The notes under the pieces: generated by a model
The model's input: only the letters and a program-made list of their open reading frames with translations
What the model was told of the DNA's origin: nothing
Database searches by the model: none
Program-made: the position numbers and the translations under genes
Source: Bacteroidota bacterium
GTDB lineage: Bacteria > Bacteroidota > Bacteroidia > Bacteroidales > FEN-979
Length of the DNA: 64,000 nt
Assembly: GCA_026391805.1 (NCBI GenBank)
Contig: JAPLDJ010000015.1
Location: 372,001 to 436,000 of the forward strand
Reading direction: 5' to 3'
In this document: positions 34,754 through 43,758 of the stretch, piece after piece
Layout of the letters: every line of letters begins with the position of its first letter
Numbering within the stretch: position 1 is the first letter of the stretch

Positions 34754-35185
34754 ATGCCTTACCTCCATTCCCCAAATTCTGTTACTTCAGCGGAACGACA
34801 GATTACTCTTGTTCCATCAGTGAAAATCGATCCTCGAATAAAGGATGATATTCTCAGCCAGATTCAAGAGGAACAGGTTGTCATTGTGCATTGTTCATGC
34901 AAATCACCTATTGATTCTGGGATCAGAATATGGAAAACTACTGTTCTGATCGACAAAGCATCAGGCAATAGAAGCACTCTGCACCATGCCGAGAATATTA
35001 GCGTTGCTCCTGAATGGACTTATATTCAGGCAGGGAAGACATTCAGATTCACCCTAATCTTCGCCCCTTTACCCAGAACCTGTGAATTCTTTGACTTACT
35101 GGAGGATATTCCAGAGGCTGGTGGGTTCTTTATCCAAAATATCAAGAGGAATAAGTCGGACGTGTACCATGTCAATATTGGGTAA
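34754..35185 (+). CDS. Unknown beta-rich protein
   Basis: A 143-residue protein that reads as alternating strands (ITLVPSVKIDPRI, VVIVHCSCKSPIDSGIRIWKTTVLID, TYIQAGKTFRFTLIFAPLP). No signal peptide or known motif. I do not recognise it. Confidence 0.6.
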   Translation: MPYLHSPNSVTSAERQITLVPSVKIDPRIKDDILSQIQEEQVVIVHCSCKSPIDSGIRIWKTTVLIDKASGNRSTLHHAENISVAPEWTYIQAGKTFRFTLIFAPLPRTCEFFDLLEDIPEAGGFFIQNIKRNKSDVYHVNIG

Positions 35186-35224
35186 TCTCTCATCTCTATT
35201 TTCATCCGATGAAACACAAATAAT

Positions 35225-35353
35225 ATGAAAACACTTAGGATCAACGAAATTCACAATTTTATATCATCAGAGTTGACATGCGACAACATCATATGTAATA
35301 TTGCCCATATTATCAATTCTAAAGCGATTTGGGAACCGATCTCCGTATATTAA
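35225..35353 (+). CDS. Possible small protein (42 aa)
   Basis: ATG-initiated ORF of 42 residues (starts MKTLRINEIHNF, three Cys in the middle) in the gap between two larger genes. No supporting homology is known to me. The rest of this gap (to 35471) shows nothing else. Confidence 0.25.
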   Translation: MKTLRINEIHNFISSELTCDNIICNIAHIINSKAIWEPISVY

Positions 35354-35471
35354 GCCAAAGATACATGTCGTGAAGGATCGTTGTTTAGAAGTGCTCTAAA
35401 TGCGAATTTGGAAGGGTAGATGTCTATTGCATAAACATCGGAAATATTTTACTCCTAATCCTTAAAATGGA

Positions 35472-36167
35472 TTACTGGGGATAACCCCAAAGCCGAACTT
35501 CCTGAAGATATTCAAGTATAGAATCCACAACTTTCTCCACTTTTTTGCGATCCTGCGGGCTGTCAACAGAAGTTAGATACTGGTCAACTGCCCATTGAAA
35601 GTTTAAATCGCCAGCCTGTTGCGGGTTGGAATATTTCCAAAATAATTGGAACCCTGTTAAGATATCCTTCAGTTCCTTATCCGCAATTGCAATATCCAAG
35701 TGAGTAGTGATATATTGTTTGACTGCATCAGGTTCAACTGTTCTTGGCAGACTTCGAAGGGCAGTCATCCTTTTTTCTCTTTGCTCCTCAATCTCCTGCC
35801 ATTCTGCCTCTGCTTCTCGCTCGAATTCTTTAGGGTCTATATCGTTCAGTTCGTCTTCAATTGCTGGAAGGCTGCTATTCTTTGACGGGAGGAAATCGCC
35901 AATGTCTCCAGTCAGGGTTTTGTCAGCCATTTTGGATAAATAGATCAGAACATCGTCCATGAAATTTTCCGTGTACTCGGAATTGTAAATGTATTGAATG
36001 AGAAGAGACTCGTACTTTTTTATTCTTGACATGCCAAAGGTCTCCAGAATCTCTCTGGTCAATTTGAGAATCTCTGTATAGTGACTGGACTTTGATACTG
36101 GAATGCCTTTAATTGCGACACTCTCCAGTAGAAAATATAACTGTTTAATTCTTAGTTGGGTCAGCAT
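35472..36167 (-). CDS. Unknown helical protein
   Basis: A 231-residue, highly charged helical protein. The central part (PKEFEREAEAEWQEIEEQREKRM) is a coiled coil. The C-terminal half is a helical bundle rich in Asp/Leu/Val. No known motif. It stands alone on the minus strand among rightward genes. Confidence 0.62.
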   Translation of the reverse strand: MLTQLRIKQLYFLLESVAIKGIPVSKSSHYTEILKLTREILETFGMSRIKKYESLLIQYIYNSEYTENFMDDVLIYLSKMADKTLTGDIGDFLPSKNSSLPAIEDELNDIDPKEFEREAEAEWQEIEEQREKRMTALRSLPRTVEPDAVKQYITTHLDIAIADKELKDILTGFQLFWKYSNPQQAGDLNFQWAVDQYLTSVDSPQDRKKVEKVVDSILEYLQEVRLWGYPQ

Positions 36168-36325
36168 TAATGTAGGTCAAGTATTTAACAATCAATTATT
36201 TGATTTGCAAAGGTACAGAAAATTCTGATGTGGTAAGTTTGAATGTTATCAACAGCGGAACATCGGTTGAACAGATAATTTTATAAACTTTTTTAAAATA
36301 TATATCTATAAAGAAGAAAATAAAG

Positions 36326-36715
36326 ATGGAAAACAAAAGAATATCTGAGGTGTATTTGACTCTTCGCATCCAATATCCGCCTGAACAAAAAGTAACCCAA
36401 ACGCTGCCAAGTAAAATCCACATTGACCTTGTTGGAATTTATAAATACCCTGACAATCAATTTTACTATTATAAAACTGAATCTTACAAGGCTGAAGGGA
36501 TTAAAAACAGAAAGAAGATTATTATCAATGAGAAGCTATCATGCAGTGAAGAGGGGCAAATTGACAGTGTCGATGTTATTTATCTAATGGATGGATTATT
36601 CCCTCATAACAAGTTTATGGGTGCATGCCGAATTGATTATAAGGATGTCACTTCTGAAAAGAAAAGATCGATTCGGAAAGAAAAATTAGAAAAAATCTAT
36701 AAAAGTGAAAATTAG
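36326..36715 (+). CDS. Unknown protein
   Basis: A 129-residue protein, basic C-terminus (EKKRSIRKEKLEKIYK). The N-terminal part is beta-like (VYLTLRIQYPPEQKV, IHIDLVGIYKYP). No family recognised. It diverges from the coiled-coil protein gene. Confidence 0.55.
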   Translation: MENKRISEVYLTLRIQYPPEQKVTQTLPSKIHIDLVGIYKYPDNQFYYYKTESYKAEGIKNRKKIIINEKLSCSEEGQIDSVDVIYLMDGLFPHNKFMGACRIDYKDVTSEKKRSIRKEKLEKIYKSEN

Positions 36716-36734
36716 GTTTCTGCGCTGACTCTCT

Positions 36735-36887
36735 TTAATTTATCCAGAACCGCAAGGCAATCAGCCTACGGGAGATATTGTGAACCCACACGATGGGAAC
36801 CTTCTGGAAGGCTGCAAACTCTGGCATTGGCGGGTTTTTTAGTGCCAGCATGAACAGGATGCCCAGCGTTGATAGTTTCTTCTTCAT
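36735..36887 (-). CDS. Possible small membrane protein (50 aa)
   Basis: A 50-residue ORF opening MKKKLSTLGILFMLALKN, a basic start followed by a hydrophobic stretch, with an Arg-rich end. It looks like a small membrane peptide but has no other support. Confidence 0.3.
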   Translation of the reverse strand: MKKKLSTLGILFMLALKNPPMPEFAAFQKVPIVWVHNISRRLIALRFWIN

Positions 36888-37223
36888 TAGTGATTACAAA
36901 GATAGCGGATACTACGCTATATAAAATTTGAAACCACCAAAAATGGTATAATCATATCCCCATAATAATGCGATGATTTTCAATGACTTGCAACCACCTG
37001 ATAATCAGGGCGTAATGGACGCCTCTTTGAAGGCACTCTATTTGTTTTTATTCTAAATAAATCAGTGGGTTAGAAATGCTGCAAACCCTTTAGATTTAAT
37101 GAAAAGACGAGCTTCTGTAATAAACGACAAGGGCTGAAAAAACAAGCAACAAATACAGGTGAAGATTTTGAAATCAACTATCTTTAATGTATAATTCACC
37201 CATTGAGATAACCTTTGAGTATT
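36888..37223. other. Non-coding stretch before the DUF2779 gene
   Basis: About 340 bases. I see no ORF of note, no strong hairpin and no repeat. A TTTG and a TATCTTTAA-like patch near 37178-37190 may be a weak promoter for the next gene. Confidence 0.35.
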
Positions 37224-39203
37224 ATGACTAAACCACGATATTTAACCAAATCCCGCTTCAAGAGAGCCCTTGAGTGCGAAACGAAGCTGTTTTACGCAAA
37301 CAAAAAGGATTATCCAGACCAGAAGATCGACGATCCGTTTTTGGAAGCCCTTGCCGAAGGTGGGTTCCAAGTGGAAGAACTGGCACGAATATACCACGGC
37401 GGTGGAACCCTTGTTGAAGGAATGGACTATGATGGTGTCCTCGACATCACAAATTTCTTGCTGCTGAAGGAGAAGGTGGTCATCTACCAAGCCGCCTTCA
37501 AATTTGAAAACCTTTTCATTAGAGCGGATATCATCGTAAAGAACGGGAATAAACTCGACCTTATTGAGGTCAAGGCAAAATCCATTGACGGGAAGGACTC
37601 AATGGATTTTCTCAACAAAAGCGGAAACCTTGACACTGGGTGGATTCCGTATGTCTATGACGTGGCATTCCAGAAATATGTTGTTACCAAAGCTTATCCG
37701 CAGTTTGAAGTATGTTCTTACCTGATGTTGGCTGATAAAAATGCCAGAGCAACCGTTGACGGATTAAATCAGAAATTTCTTGTTGTAAGGGATAAAGAAG
37801 GATACCCGCAGATTAAGAACCGCTATGATCTGGCTTCCCTTGTCGTGGGCAAGGAGATTTTAATCAAGGTTAAGATTGACGATCTCATAGGTCGGATTTA
37901 TGGTGGGACTGACCGTGCTGAGCCGCCTTCAATCTTATTCAGTGATTACATAAAGATGTTGTCCGATTATTATCAGAAGGATGAACGGCTCGAAACCCCG
38001 TTGGGCGGAAAATGCAAGAAATGTGAGTTCAAATGTGAACCTGATGAACTAAAGGCTGGATTCAAAAGCGGTTTTCGTGAGTGCTGGAAGCTTATGGCTG
38101 GATTTGCCGATGCTGATTTTGAAAAGCCGTTGGTTCTTGACCTGTGGGACTATAAGTGTAAGGATCGGGTTATCGAGGAAGGAAAATACTTTATGGACGA
38201 TCTATCCGATGATGACATTGGTAATTCCAAGCCCAAAAAGAGCGGGATGACGCGAACCGAACGCCAGCGGATACAAATCCAGAAGGCGGTTGATAAGGAC
38301 GACACGATGGATTTGCGGGTTGGCGAGCTGAAGGATGAAATGGATTCTTGGCGTTTTCCTCTTCATTTCATCGATTTTGAAACCACCGCCGTTGCCATCC
38401 CTTTTCACTCGAATATGCGACCTTACGATGGCATTGCTTTTCAATTCTCGCATCACACGGTTGACAAAAAGGGAAAGATCAAGCACGAAGGGGAGTACTT
38501 GAATGTTGGGCGGGGAAGGTTTCCGAACTTTGAATTTGTTCGGGCTTTAAAAAAAGAACTGGATAGGGATAATGGCACCATTTTCCGCTATGCAGCCCAC
38601 GAAAACACCTATCTGAACATCATTTACAGGCAGCTACAAGAAGCATCCGTTAATGATGTTCCAGACAGGGCTGAGCTTTGTGATTGGATCAGGACGATAA
38701 CGCACAATTCGGGAAGCGTGGCAGAGCAGTGGGAGGGCGAAAGGGAGATGGTCGACCTGCTGGATATGGTTAAACGGTTCTACTATGACCCAAAAGCTGG
38801 CGGCTCTAATTCGCTGAAGGCAATTTTGCCTGCTATATTAAATCGCAGCAAATACCTTCAAGAGAAATACTCAAGACCAATTTACGGAACAAGTACCATC
38901 CCCAGCCATTATTTCAAGGATCAGGTATGGATCGAAATGAAGGACGGGATCGTTACAAACCCTTACGATCTGTTGCCACCATTATTCGAAGGCAAGTCAG
39001 ATGAACAACTGGAAGAATACATTACTGATTCCACCCTCGCTGAAGGCGGAGCGGCAATGATGGCTTATGCCAAGATGCAGTTTGCCGAAATGAGCGAAGA
39101 AGAGCGTGAAATGGTAATTAAAGGGCTGTTGAAGTATTGCGAGCTTGATACGTTTGCGATGGTTTTGATCTGGGAGTTTTGGAATAACGAAGTTCACAAA
39201 TAA
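37224..39203 (+). CDS. DUF2779 protein: PD-(D/E)XK nuclease with Cys cluster plus DEDD-type exonuclease-like domain
   Basis: A 659-residue protein. The N-terminal half has a RecB/Cas4-like core: FIRADIIVKNGNKLDLIEVKAKS with Glu115-Val-Lys117 (D...ExK). A Cys cluster GGKCKKCEFKCEP plus a later FRECW (residues about 270-305) resembles an iron-sulphur site. The C-terminal half, DUF2779, has an RNase H/DEDD look: HFIDFETTAV (Asp384, Glu386), then RYAAHENTYLNII, then YCELDTFAMVLIWEF. The predicted combination is a two-headed nuclease. The ATG at 37224 is preferred over an upstream TTG (37215). Confidence 0.82.
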   Translation: MTKPRYLTKSRFKRALECETKLFYANKKDYPDQKIDDPFLEALAEGGFQVEELARIYHGGGTLVEGMDYDGVLDITNFLLLKEKVVIYQAAFKFENLFIRADIIVKNGNKLDLIEVKAKSIDGKDSMDFLNKSGNLDTGWIPYVYDVAFQKYVVTKAYPQFEVCSYLMLADKNARATVDGLNQKFLVVRDKEGYPQIKNRYDLASLVVGKEILIKVKIDDLIGRIYGGTDRAEPPSILFSDYIKMLSDYYQKDERLETPLGGKCKKCEFKCEPDELKAGFKSGFRECWKLMAGFADADFEKPLVLDLWDYKCKDRVIEEGKYFMDDLSDDDIGNSKPKKSGMTRTERQRIQIQKAVDKDDTMDLRVGELKDEMDSWRFPLHFIDFETTAVAIPFHSNMRPYDGIAFQFSHHTVDKKGKIKHEGEYLNVGRGRFPNFEFVRALKKELDRDNGTIFRYAAHENTYLNIIYRQLQEASVNDVPDRAELCDWIRTITHNSGSVAEQWEGEREMVDLLDMVKRFYYDPKAGGSNSLKAILPAILNRSKYLQEKYSRPIYGTSTIPSHYFKDQVWIEMKDGIVTNPYDLLPPLFEGKSDEQLEEYITDSTLAEGGAAMMAYAKMQFAEMSEEEREMVIKGLLKYCELDTFAMVLIWEFWNNEVHK

Positions 39204-39246
39204 TCTTGGTAAAAATTGATTCATCGACATATCAAAAACCAGAGTT

Positions 39247-39546
39247 ATGACCTTGTCTGATGCCTACATTAAGTTTAAGATCATCTTCCACATCCCGCTA
39301 CCAATCAGGAACAATTTCTACAAAGGACGTAGAATCCTTCCAAGAAAAAGATGGTTTTGCAAGAGCTGCCAACGAAGTTTTGATCTGGTTCCGTGGAAAA
39401 CTTACAAAAATCAGAAGATGTCCGAGATTGTCTGCCCCCATTGCGGTTCGAAGTCCATCCATTGGTCTGACAAGCTATTCAGGGCATTGGTCGATGAAGA
39501 GCCAACATCCGTTTTATTGGACATTGCCAACAATTCAGAAGAATGA
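39247..39546 (+). CDS. Small zinc-ribbon protein
   Basis: A 99-residue protein. WFCKSCQRSF and IVCPHCGSKSIHW give two CxxC knuckles about 25 residues apart, a zinc ribbon. An overlapping ORF in another frame (39260-39661) is Ser/Arg-rich and lacks any motif, so it is treated as a shadow. Lies 43 bases after the DUF2779 gene and may be co-transcribed. Confidence 0.5.
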   Translation: MTLSDAYIKFKIIFHIPLPIRNNFYKGRRILPRKRWFCKSCQRSFDLVPWKTYKNQKMSEIVCPHCGSKSIHWSDKLFRALVDEEPTSVLLDIANNSEE

Positions 39547-39614
39547 ACCCAAAAATAATTCCATTTTATTCGAATATAGCTCAGAACAACCCTTAACCAA
39601 TAAACATCATCATT

Positions 39615-40271
39615 ATGGCAACATACCCACTGGCAACAGACATCGCTTGGCGAGTCATTGATCAATTCATTGAAGATTGGAAACAAACTCCCAACAGTTG
39701 GATAAAGGAGATAGAAATTCAAGCAGAAATCTATTCCCGAATTAAGATGACGTTTCGGCAAATGAATTATGATAGACTGGAAGCGAACTATGCTAAAATC
39801 GTAGATAAAAATGGCAAAATAATTCCAGTATTCTGGAGCAGGATCGCATTGGAACCACCTATTAAATATGTGTTTGAAGACAATAACATTTATGTTTTCA
39901 GACCAGATATAGTAATCTGGGATTACGATTTTGAAAAAAATGATCCCCCAGACAGCAAAGAAAACGGTGGTAATTTTCCTGTTCAACTTGCCATTGAAAT
40001 AAAGACAAATTATCAATCGGAAATAAAAGAGGATGACATTGATGATATCAAAAAATTAAAAAGCTTGTTGAAAAGCGAATTGGAAGGGAATTGTAATAAA
40101 TATCAAACAGCCGAATATGGTGCTTGGTTGAATTTTCATTATTTAGACGGGAACAATATAAAACCTAAAAGCGTTGACAAGAAAAAGCGAATATGGAGAT
40201 ACGAAATTTATTCAAAAAACGTCAACCCTTCGTTAAAACAAAAACTTCAGTATAGAACAATACCCTTGTGA
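39615..40271 (+). CDS. PD-(D/E)XK-like protein
   Basis: A 218-residue protein. FRPDIVIWDYDFE (Asp98) and PVQLAIEIKTNY (Glu128-Ile-Lys130) give the D...ExK core of the restriction-endonuclease superfamily. An N-terminal helix with EIEIQAEIYSRI supports the fold. Such small stand-alone proteins are often restriction or mobile-element nucleases. The third nuclease-like gene within 12 kb. Confidence 0.62.
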   Translation: MATYPLATDIAWRVIDQFIEDWKQTPNSWIKEIEIQAEIYSRIKMTFRQMNYDRLEANYAKIVDKNGKIIPVFWSRIALEPPIKYVFEDNNIYVFRPDIVIWDYDFEKNDPPDSKENGGNFPVQLAIEIKTNYQSEIKEDDIDDIKKLKSLLKSELEGNCNKYQTAEYGAWLNFHYLDGNNIKPKSVDKKKRIWRYEIYSKNVNPSLKQKLQYRTIPL

Positions 40272-40455
40272 TGGTTCGAATAATTTTTAAATTCAACAAT
40301 TAATAGACAGTAATCTTAATTCATTAGACCCTAAAAGTAAACTCGTAAACATTCCCTTTTTTAGTCGATTTACGAATCTCGCTGGCATATTGCTGGCATC
40401 ACTCAGGCGCATAATTCTTACAATCAAGCACATAGAGTAAACATTAAATTACCTG

Positions 40456-41082
40456 TTATTTGGTTCGTAAAGTTTTAAAAGCCCAAATAAGTGATATGAC
40501 TAAAAATCGTAATGGATAGAATATTATTGAAAAGACAATAAACAACGTCAGAAAAAGACTGCTTAGCTCCGTCTGGCTTTTGATATTAATAGCCGAAATG
40601 TTTGCTTTGTATTCGGTTATCCATCTATTTAAGTAAGCCCTTTTGGAAAAATATTGCTGTGTTTTCGCTGGTTCAAATCCCAGCCGTTGTTCAAAGTGAG
40701 CGAATGTTCCAAGGTTATATCCATCAGAAAATAGCTTATTATATAATACCAGACGCCTATCTGGTATTTTTATCTTGTCCAGAAATTCAGATAATGTTCC
40801 AATATCGTATTCATTTGATATACTATCATACAGATTTAGTTCTCCAATGGACGGGATTCGGCGCTCTTTTTGTTTGTAAGCGGGTAAGGAAAATTGATAG
40901 TTAACTTGCAGTAATGACAGTTCCCCCTCTAAGTTGTTAAGGTGTCCAGTAAGTCCATCTGTATACTTTTCCTTATTATGATTATTCAACCAAATTACGA
41001 ATATCGTTACAGACGTTACAAGTAGATAAATGGTAACTATAATGACCTCTCTCGCTATGATTTTTTTTATTTTTGGTGTCAT
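40456..41082 (-). CDS. Unknown membrane protein with two transmembrane helices
   Basis: A 208-residue protein. A transmembrane helix at about residues 12-32 and one at about 172-198 flank a charged middle domain. No family recognised. Likely anchored at the inner membrane with a periplasmic or cytoplasmic middle. The gap after it (41083-41362) shows nothing I can support. Confidence 0.6.
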   Translation of the reverse strand: MTPKIKKIIAREVIIVTIYLLVTSVTIFVIWLNNHNKEKYTDGLTGHLNNLEGELSLLQVNYQFSLPAYKQKERRIPSIGELNLYDSISNEYDIGTLSEFLDKIKIPDRRLVLYNKLFSDGYNLGTFAHFEQRLGFEPAKTQQYFSKRAYLNRWITEYKANISAINIKSQTELSSLFLTLFIVFSIIFYPLRFLVISLIWAFKTLRTK

Positions 41083-41362
41083 ATTGCTTATTATTTAATT
41101 GTCGCATAAGTTCATTACTCCCAGTCTTTAATTTAACCTAAAGTATACTTTTTCTTCCGTATGGCTCCCTGTGTTATTTTGTCGCTCAGGAGTAGCCCCA
41201 GAGCCTTGACGGGTATGTTCTTTTGTCCTTTGTTTGTGTCGTATAGGTGCTTATGAATTGCTGTAGGGTGATTCCAAATTTCTATACAACCTGTCTTTTT
41301 GATTGATCATCTCTCTTTCCAAGAATATTTTCATTAGTCCTTCCGCCTAAACAGATAATGAT

Positions 41363-41608
41363 TTACTTGTTTTCTCTGCCTGATTTCTTAATAAAAACCG
41401 TCCCAAACAGCCCCACTGCCACAACAACATCAATGATAACCCACCCCTGCCTACCCATTGGAACCTTGACAAGCAGCTGGAATAACAGCGCCAGTCCAAT
41501 AAACACGATAGCAAGCGGAATGTTCTTCCTTTCGTATTCGTAATAGGCAAGGATGGCAAAGCCAACAACCGCAATGAACCTAAAGATTTGGTAGTAGCCA
41601 TAGGGCAT
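41363..41608 (-). CDS. DUF6804-like small membrane protein, copy with shortened N-terminus
   Basis: An 81-residue membrane protein (MPYGYYQIFRFIAVVGFAIL, YYEYERKNIPL, then two more hydrophobic segments). Its paralogue at 43390-43697 has about 22 more N-terminal residues forming the first helix. In this copy the upstream frame reads SGSVLCLFH and then a stop, so the first helix is lost or the gene restarts at the internal ATG. The C-terminal half (IIDVVVAVGLFGTVFIKK) is intact here. Family name by pattern (PYGYY...R..V/A..Y); role unknown. Confidence 0.65.
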   Translation of the reverse strand: MPYGYYQIFRFIAVVGFAILAYYEYERKNIPLAIVFIGLALLFQLLVKVPMGRQGWVIIDVVVAVGLFGTVFIKKSGRENK

Positions 41609-41634
41609 ATGGAAAAGGCATAGTACAGAACCGC

Positions 41635-42384
41635 TTATATTATTCTACCATTTTTTACTTTGATTTTCTTAATAAAACCAAGTTTATATGTTCCATCAGG
41701 AGCAGGTTGATTATTTATAAGAACTAAGTCACCAACGCTTCGATAATCATAATATGATTGCTCAACTGTAAGCATTAATCCATCTTTCATTTTGTATTTT
41801 CTTATGTAATAAATATCAGCAATCTTACCGCTCTTGACTAAAAGTGCTATTTCTCCAGTTTTATAATAATATTTTCCTTCCTGCACTTCTTCCCCTTCAA
41901 AAAACACTCTATTTTCGATGGTAATGGTGTCATAATTTTGCCATCTTTGAATTTCTAATATTTTTCCATTGCTTAATTCTTTTGTTGCAATATTCAATTT
42001 TTGATATCTTAATTCTGTTAAATAACGAAAAGCATTCAAATCTGGAACAATATTTTCATTTGCTAAGATGAAAAACCGATTCTCTGTTCCATCCAATTTG
42101 AGTATCAGAATACCCTCATCTATGAATTGCTCGTTACAAAGGATAATATCTGTTTTTCTGTCTATTAATAAAGATTTTGCTTGGGGAAAGTAATCCCATT
42201 TGCCAATAGACACTTGTCCGTTTTTTGAGAGAATGAGTTCTTTGTCTTTCTTAAATATCAACTTCTGTAACTCATATTCTTCATCAATAAGAGCCCAAGG
42301 TTTATCAATCAGGATGGATGTCTTGTCAAGGGTTAGACTATAATTTCGGAGTTGTGGAAGAATGCTTTTAAGGTATGTTTTCAT
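41635..42384 (-). CDS. Unknown protein
   Basis: A 249-residue protein. It reads as many beta strands with G-x-x-Y patterns in the second half (GKYYYKTGEIALLVKSGKI), like MORN-type units. No signal peptide. Its first residues (MKTYLKSILPQ) resemble the small ORF at 44786-44926 (METYIADIIPC), and both are preceded by a CGGATATG-type leader, suggesting a shared origin. Confidence 0.6.
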   Translation of the reverse strand: MKTYLKSILPQLRNYSLTLDKTSILIDKPWALIDEEYELQKLIFKKDKELILSKNGQVSIGKWDYFPQAKSLLIDRKTDIILCNEQFIDEGILILKLDGTENRFFILANENIVPDLNAFRYLTELRYQKLNIATKELSNGKILEIQRWQNYDTITIENRVFFEGEEVQEGKYYYKTGEIALLVKSGKIADIYYIRKYKMKDGLMLTVEQSYYDYRSVGDLVLINNQPAPDGTYKLGFIKKIKVKNGRII

Positions 42385-42617
42385 ATCCGACGGGGGTTAA
42401 TTCCCCTGCAATTTATGAAGAAAAAACTCAACACCCACACAAAGTCAATGAAAGTAAGCAACTTCGTGAAGAATTTAATGGTAAGTGCTAACGGAAATAT
42501 TAAGGCTTATTTTCGATTATCCCATTTGGTGCCCTGCCAACCCTTTATTTTCCCTTCTTCATTACACTTTGGATAGTGCAAACAAGGGAAGTCTTAAAGA
42601 TCATTCAACTGAAATGA

Positions 42618-43349
42618 TTAACTAATTTTCTTGCATTCAGGGCACAAAGGATGATTTTTTGAAGTCCCATATTCGGTGCCGCAAGCGTGACAATATTTTT
42701 CAATAAAATCCCAATTACCCCAAAACGCCCAACTTCTGTAACATTCATCACATAACGGGGCAGCGGGGGAATAATGTATTTCCTTTGAACACCGAATGCA
42801 AACGCCACCGTTTTTTTCCGTTTTGTTTTTTAGTGTCATCCTTCTTTCTTCGCCCGCCTTTTTCTGGTTGTTTTCTTCTTCCTTAATTGCCAATAAAACT
42901 TTTGAATACCTCCCTTTAAAGTATCTTTTTGGTTTAAGGCTAAACAAATCATCTTTGATAATTTCATTATAAAACTGACGAACCGTTGACTTACTTTCGA
43001 AAAGATATCCAATTTCATAATTCCTTTCCTTTGAACTGTCGAGCAGGTTCATCGAACTGATGATAACTGATCTTTCATTCAGGTATAGCTTGGTATGTAA
43101 GTTTTCAATAAGGATAACATCAAAATCATACCTTTTGTTGATCTCTTCGTAACATTCGATGCTCTTTTCTTTTTCAAACCTTGCAATAAAGACAACATTT
43201 TTATTTTGCTTTGCCGCCTTTTCAAAAGCCCTCGTCAATAATGTCCACGGTTTATAGTAAGGGGTAACGAGAAAACAATATTCCTTGCTTTCATCAATCA
43301 AATCAATTATTGCCGCAGGGAGTTGGTGATTTTTTAAAATTCGGTTCAT
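42618..43349 (-). CDS. PLD-like nuclease domain protein with C-terminal zinc ribbons
   Basis: A 243-residue protein. Residues 1-150 are a phospholipase-D-like domain with one HxK motif (HTKLYLNE, His85/Lys87) followed by ISSMNLLDSSKERNYEIG, the S/N-x-N-x-x-x...E continuation. One HKD per chain implies a dimeric active site. After a charged linker, the C-terminus holds three CxxC pairs (CIRCSKE, CDECYRS, CHACGTE, CPEC), a pair of zinc ribbons. Single-HKD PLD proteins of this kind are often nucleases. Role in this cluster unknown. Confidence 0.78.
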   Translation of the reverse strand: MNRILKNHQLPAAIIDLIDESKEYCFLVTPYYKPWTLLTRAFEKAAKQNKNVVFIARFEKEKSIECYEEINKRYDFDVILIENLHTKLYLNERSVIISSMNLLDSSKERNYEIGYLFESKSTVRQFYNEIIKDDLFSLKPKRYFKGRYSKVLLAIKEEENNQKKAGEERRMTLKNKTEKNGGVCIRCSKEIHYSPAAPLCDECYRSWAFWGNWDFIEKYCHACGTEYGTSKNHPLCPECKKIS

Positions 43350-43389
43350 TGTTTAATAATTAGATGTATTGCAATACAATTTATGCCTT

Positions 43390-43697
43390 CTATTGATTGT
43401 TCAGTTTCTTCACAAACACGCTAACAACCAACCCCGCTGCCACTACCACATCAATGATATCCACGCCTGCCTGCCCATTGGAACCTTGATAAGCGGCTGG
43501 AATAAAAGTGCCAGAGCAATAAACCCAATTACCAGCGGAATGTTCTTCCGTTCATACTCATAGTAGGCAAGGATCGCAAAGCCAACCAACGCAATGAATC
43601 TGACGAGCTGGTAGTAGCCATAGGGCATATGAAAAAGGCATAGCAGCAGAAGGATGGCAAGGGCGATTTTAATGAGTTTTTCGGGGGTGAACTGCAT
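43390..43697 (-). pseudogene. DUF6804-like membrane protein with a C-terminal frameshift
   Basis: The frame starting at 43697 (MQFTPEKLIKIALAILLLLC...) ends prematurely at 43443. Shifting frame near the GRQAW codons (about 43457) gives DIIDVVVAAGLVVSVFVKKLNNQ before a stop at 43390, matching the intact C-terminus of the copy at 41363. One or two bases have therefore been lost or gained. The N-terminal helix missing from the other copy is present here. Confidence 0.7.
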
Positions 43698-43758
43698 AAT
43701 TTATAAATTAAAGCAATATAGTTCAATTATTTCCACATTAACATTTGAAAACCTTGGA

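Noticed and set aside
39260-39661. 133-codon ORF overlapping the zinc-ribbon gene
   Set aside because: Ser/Arg-rich with no motif, while the overlapping frame encodes two CxxC knuckles.
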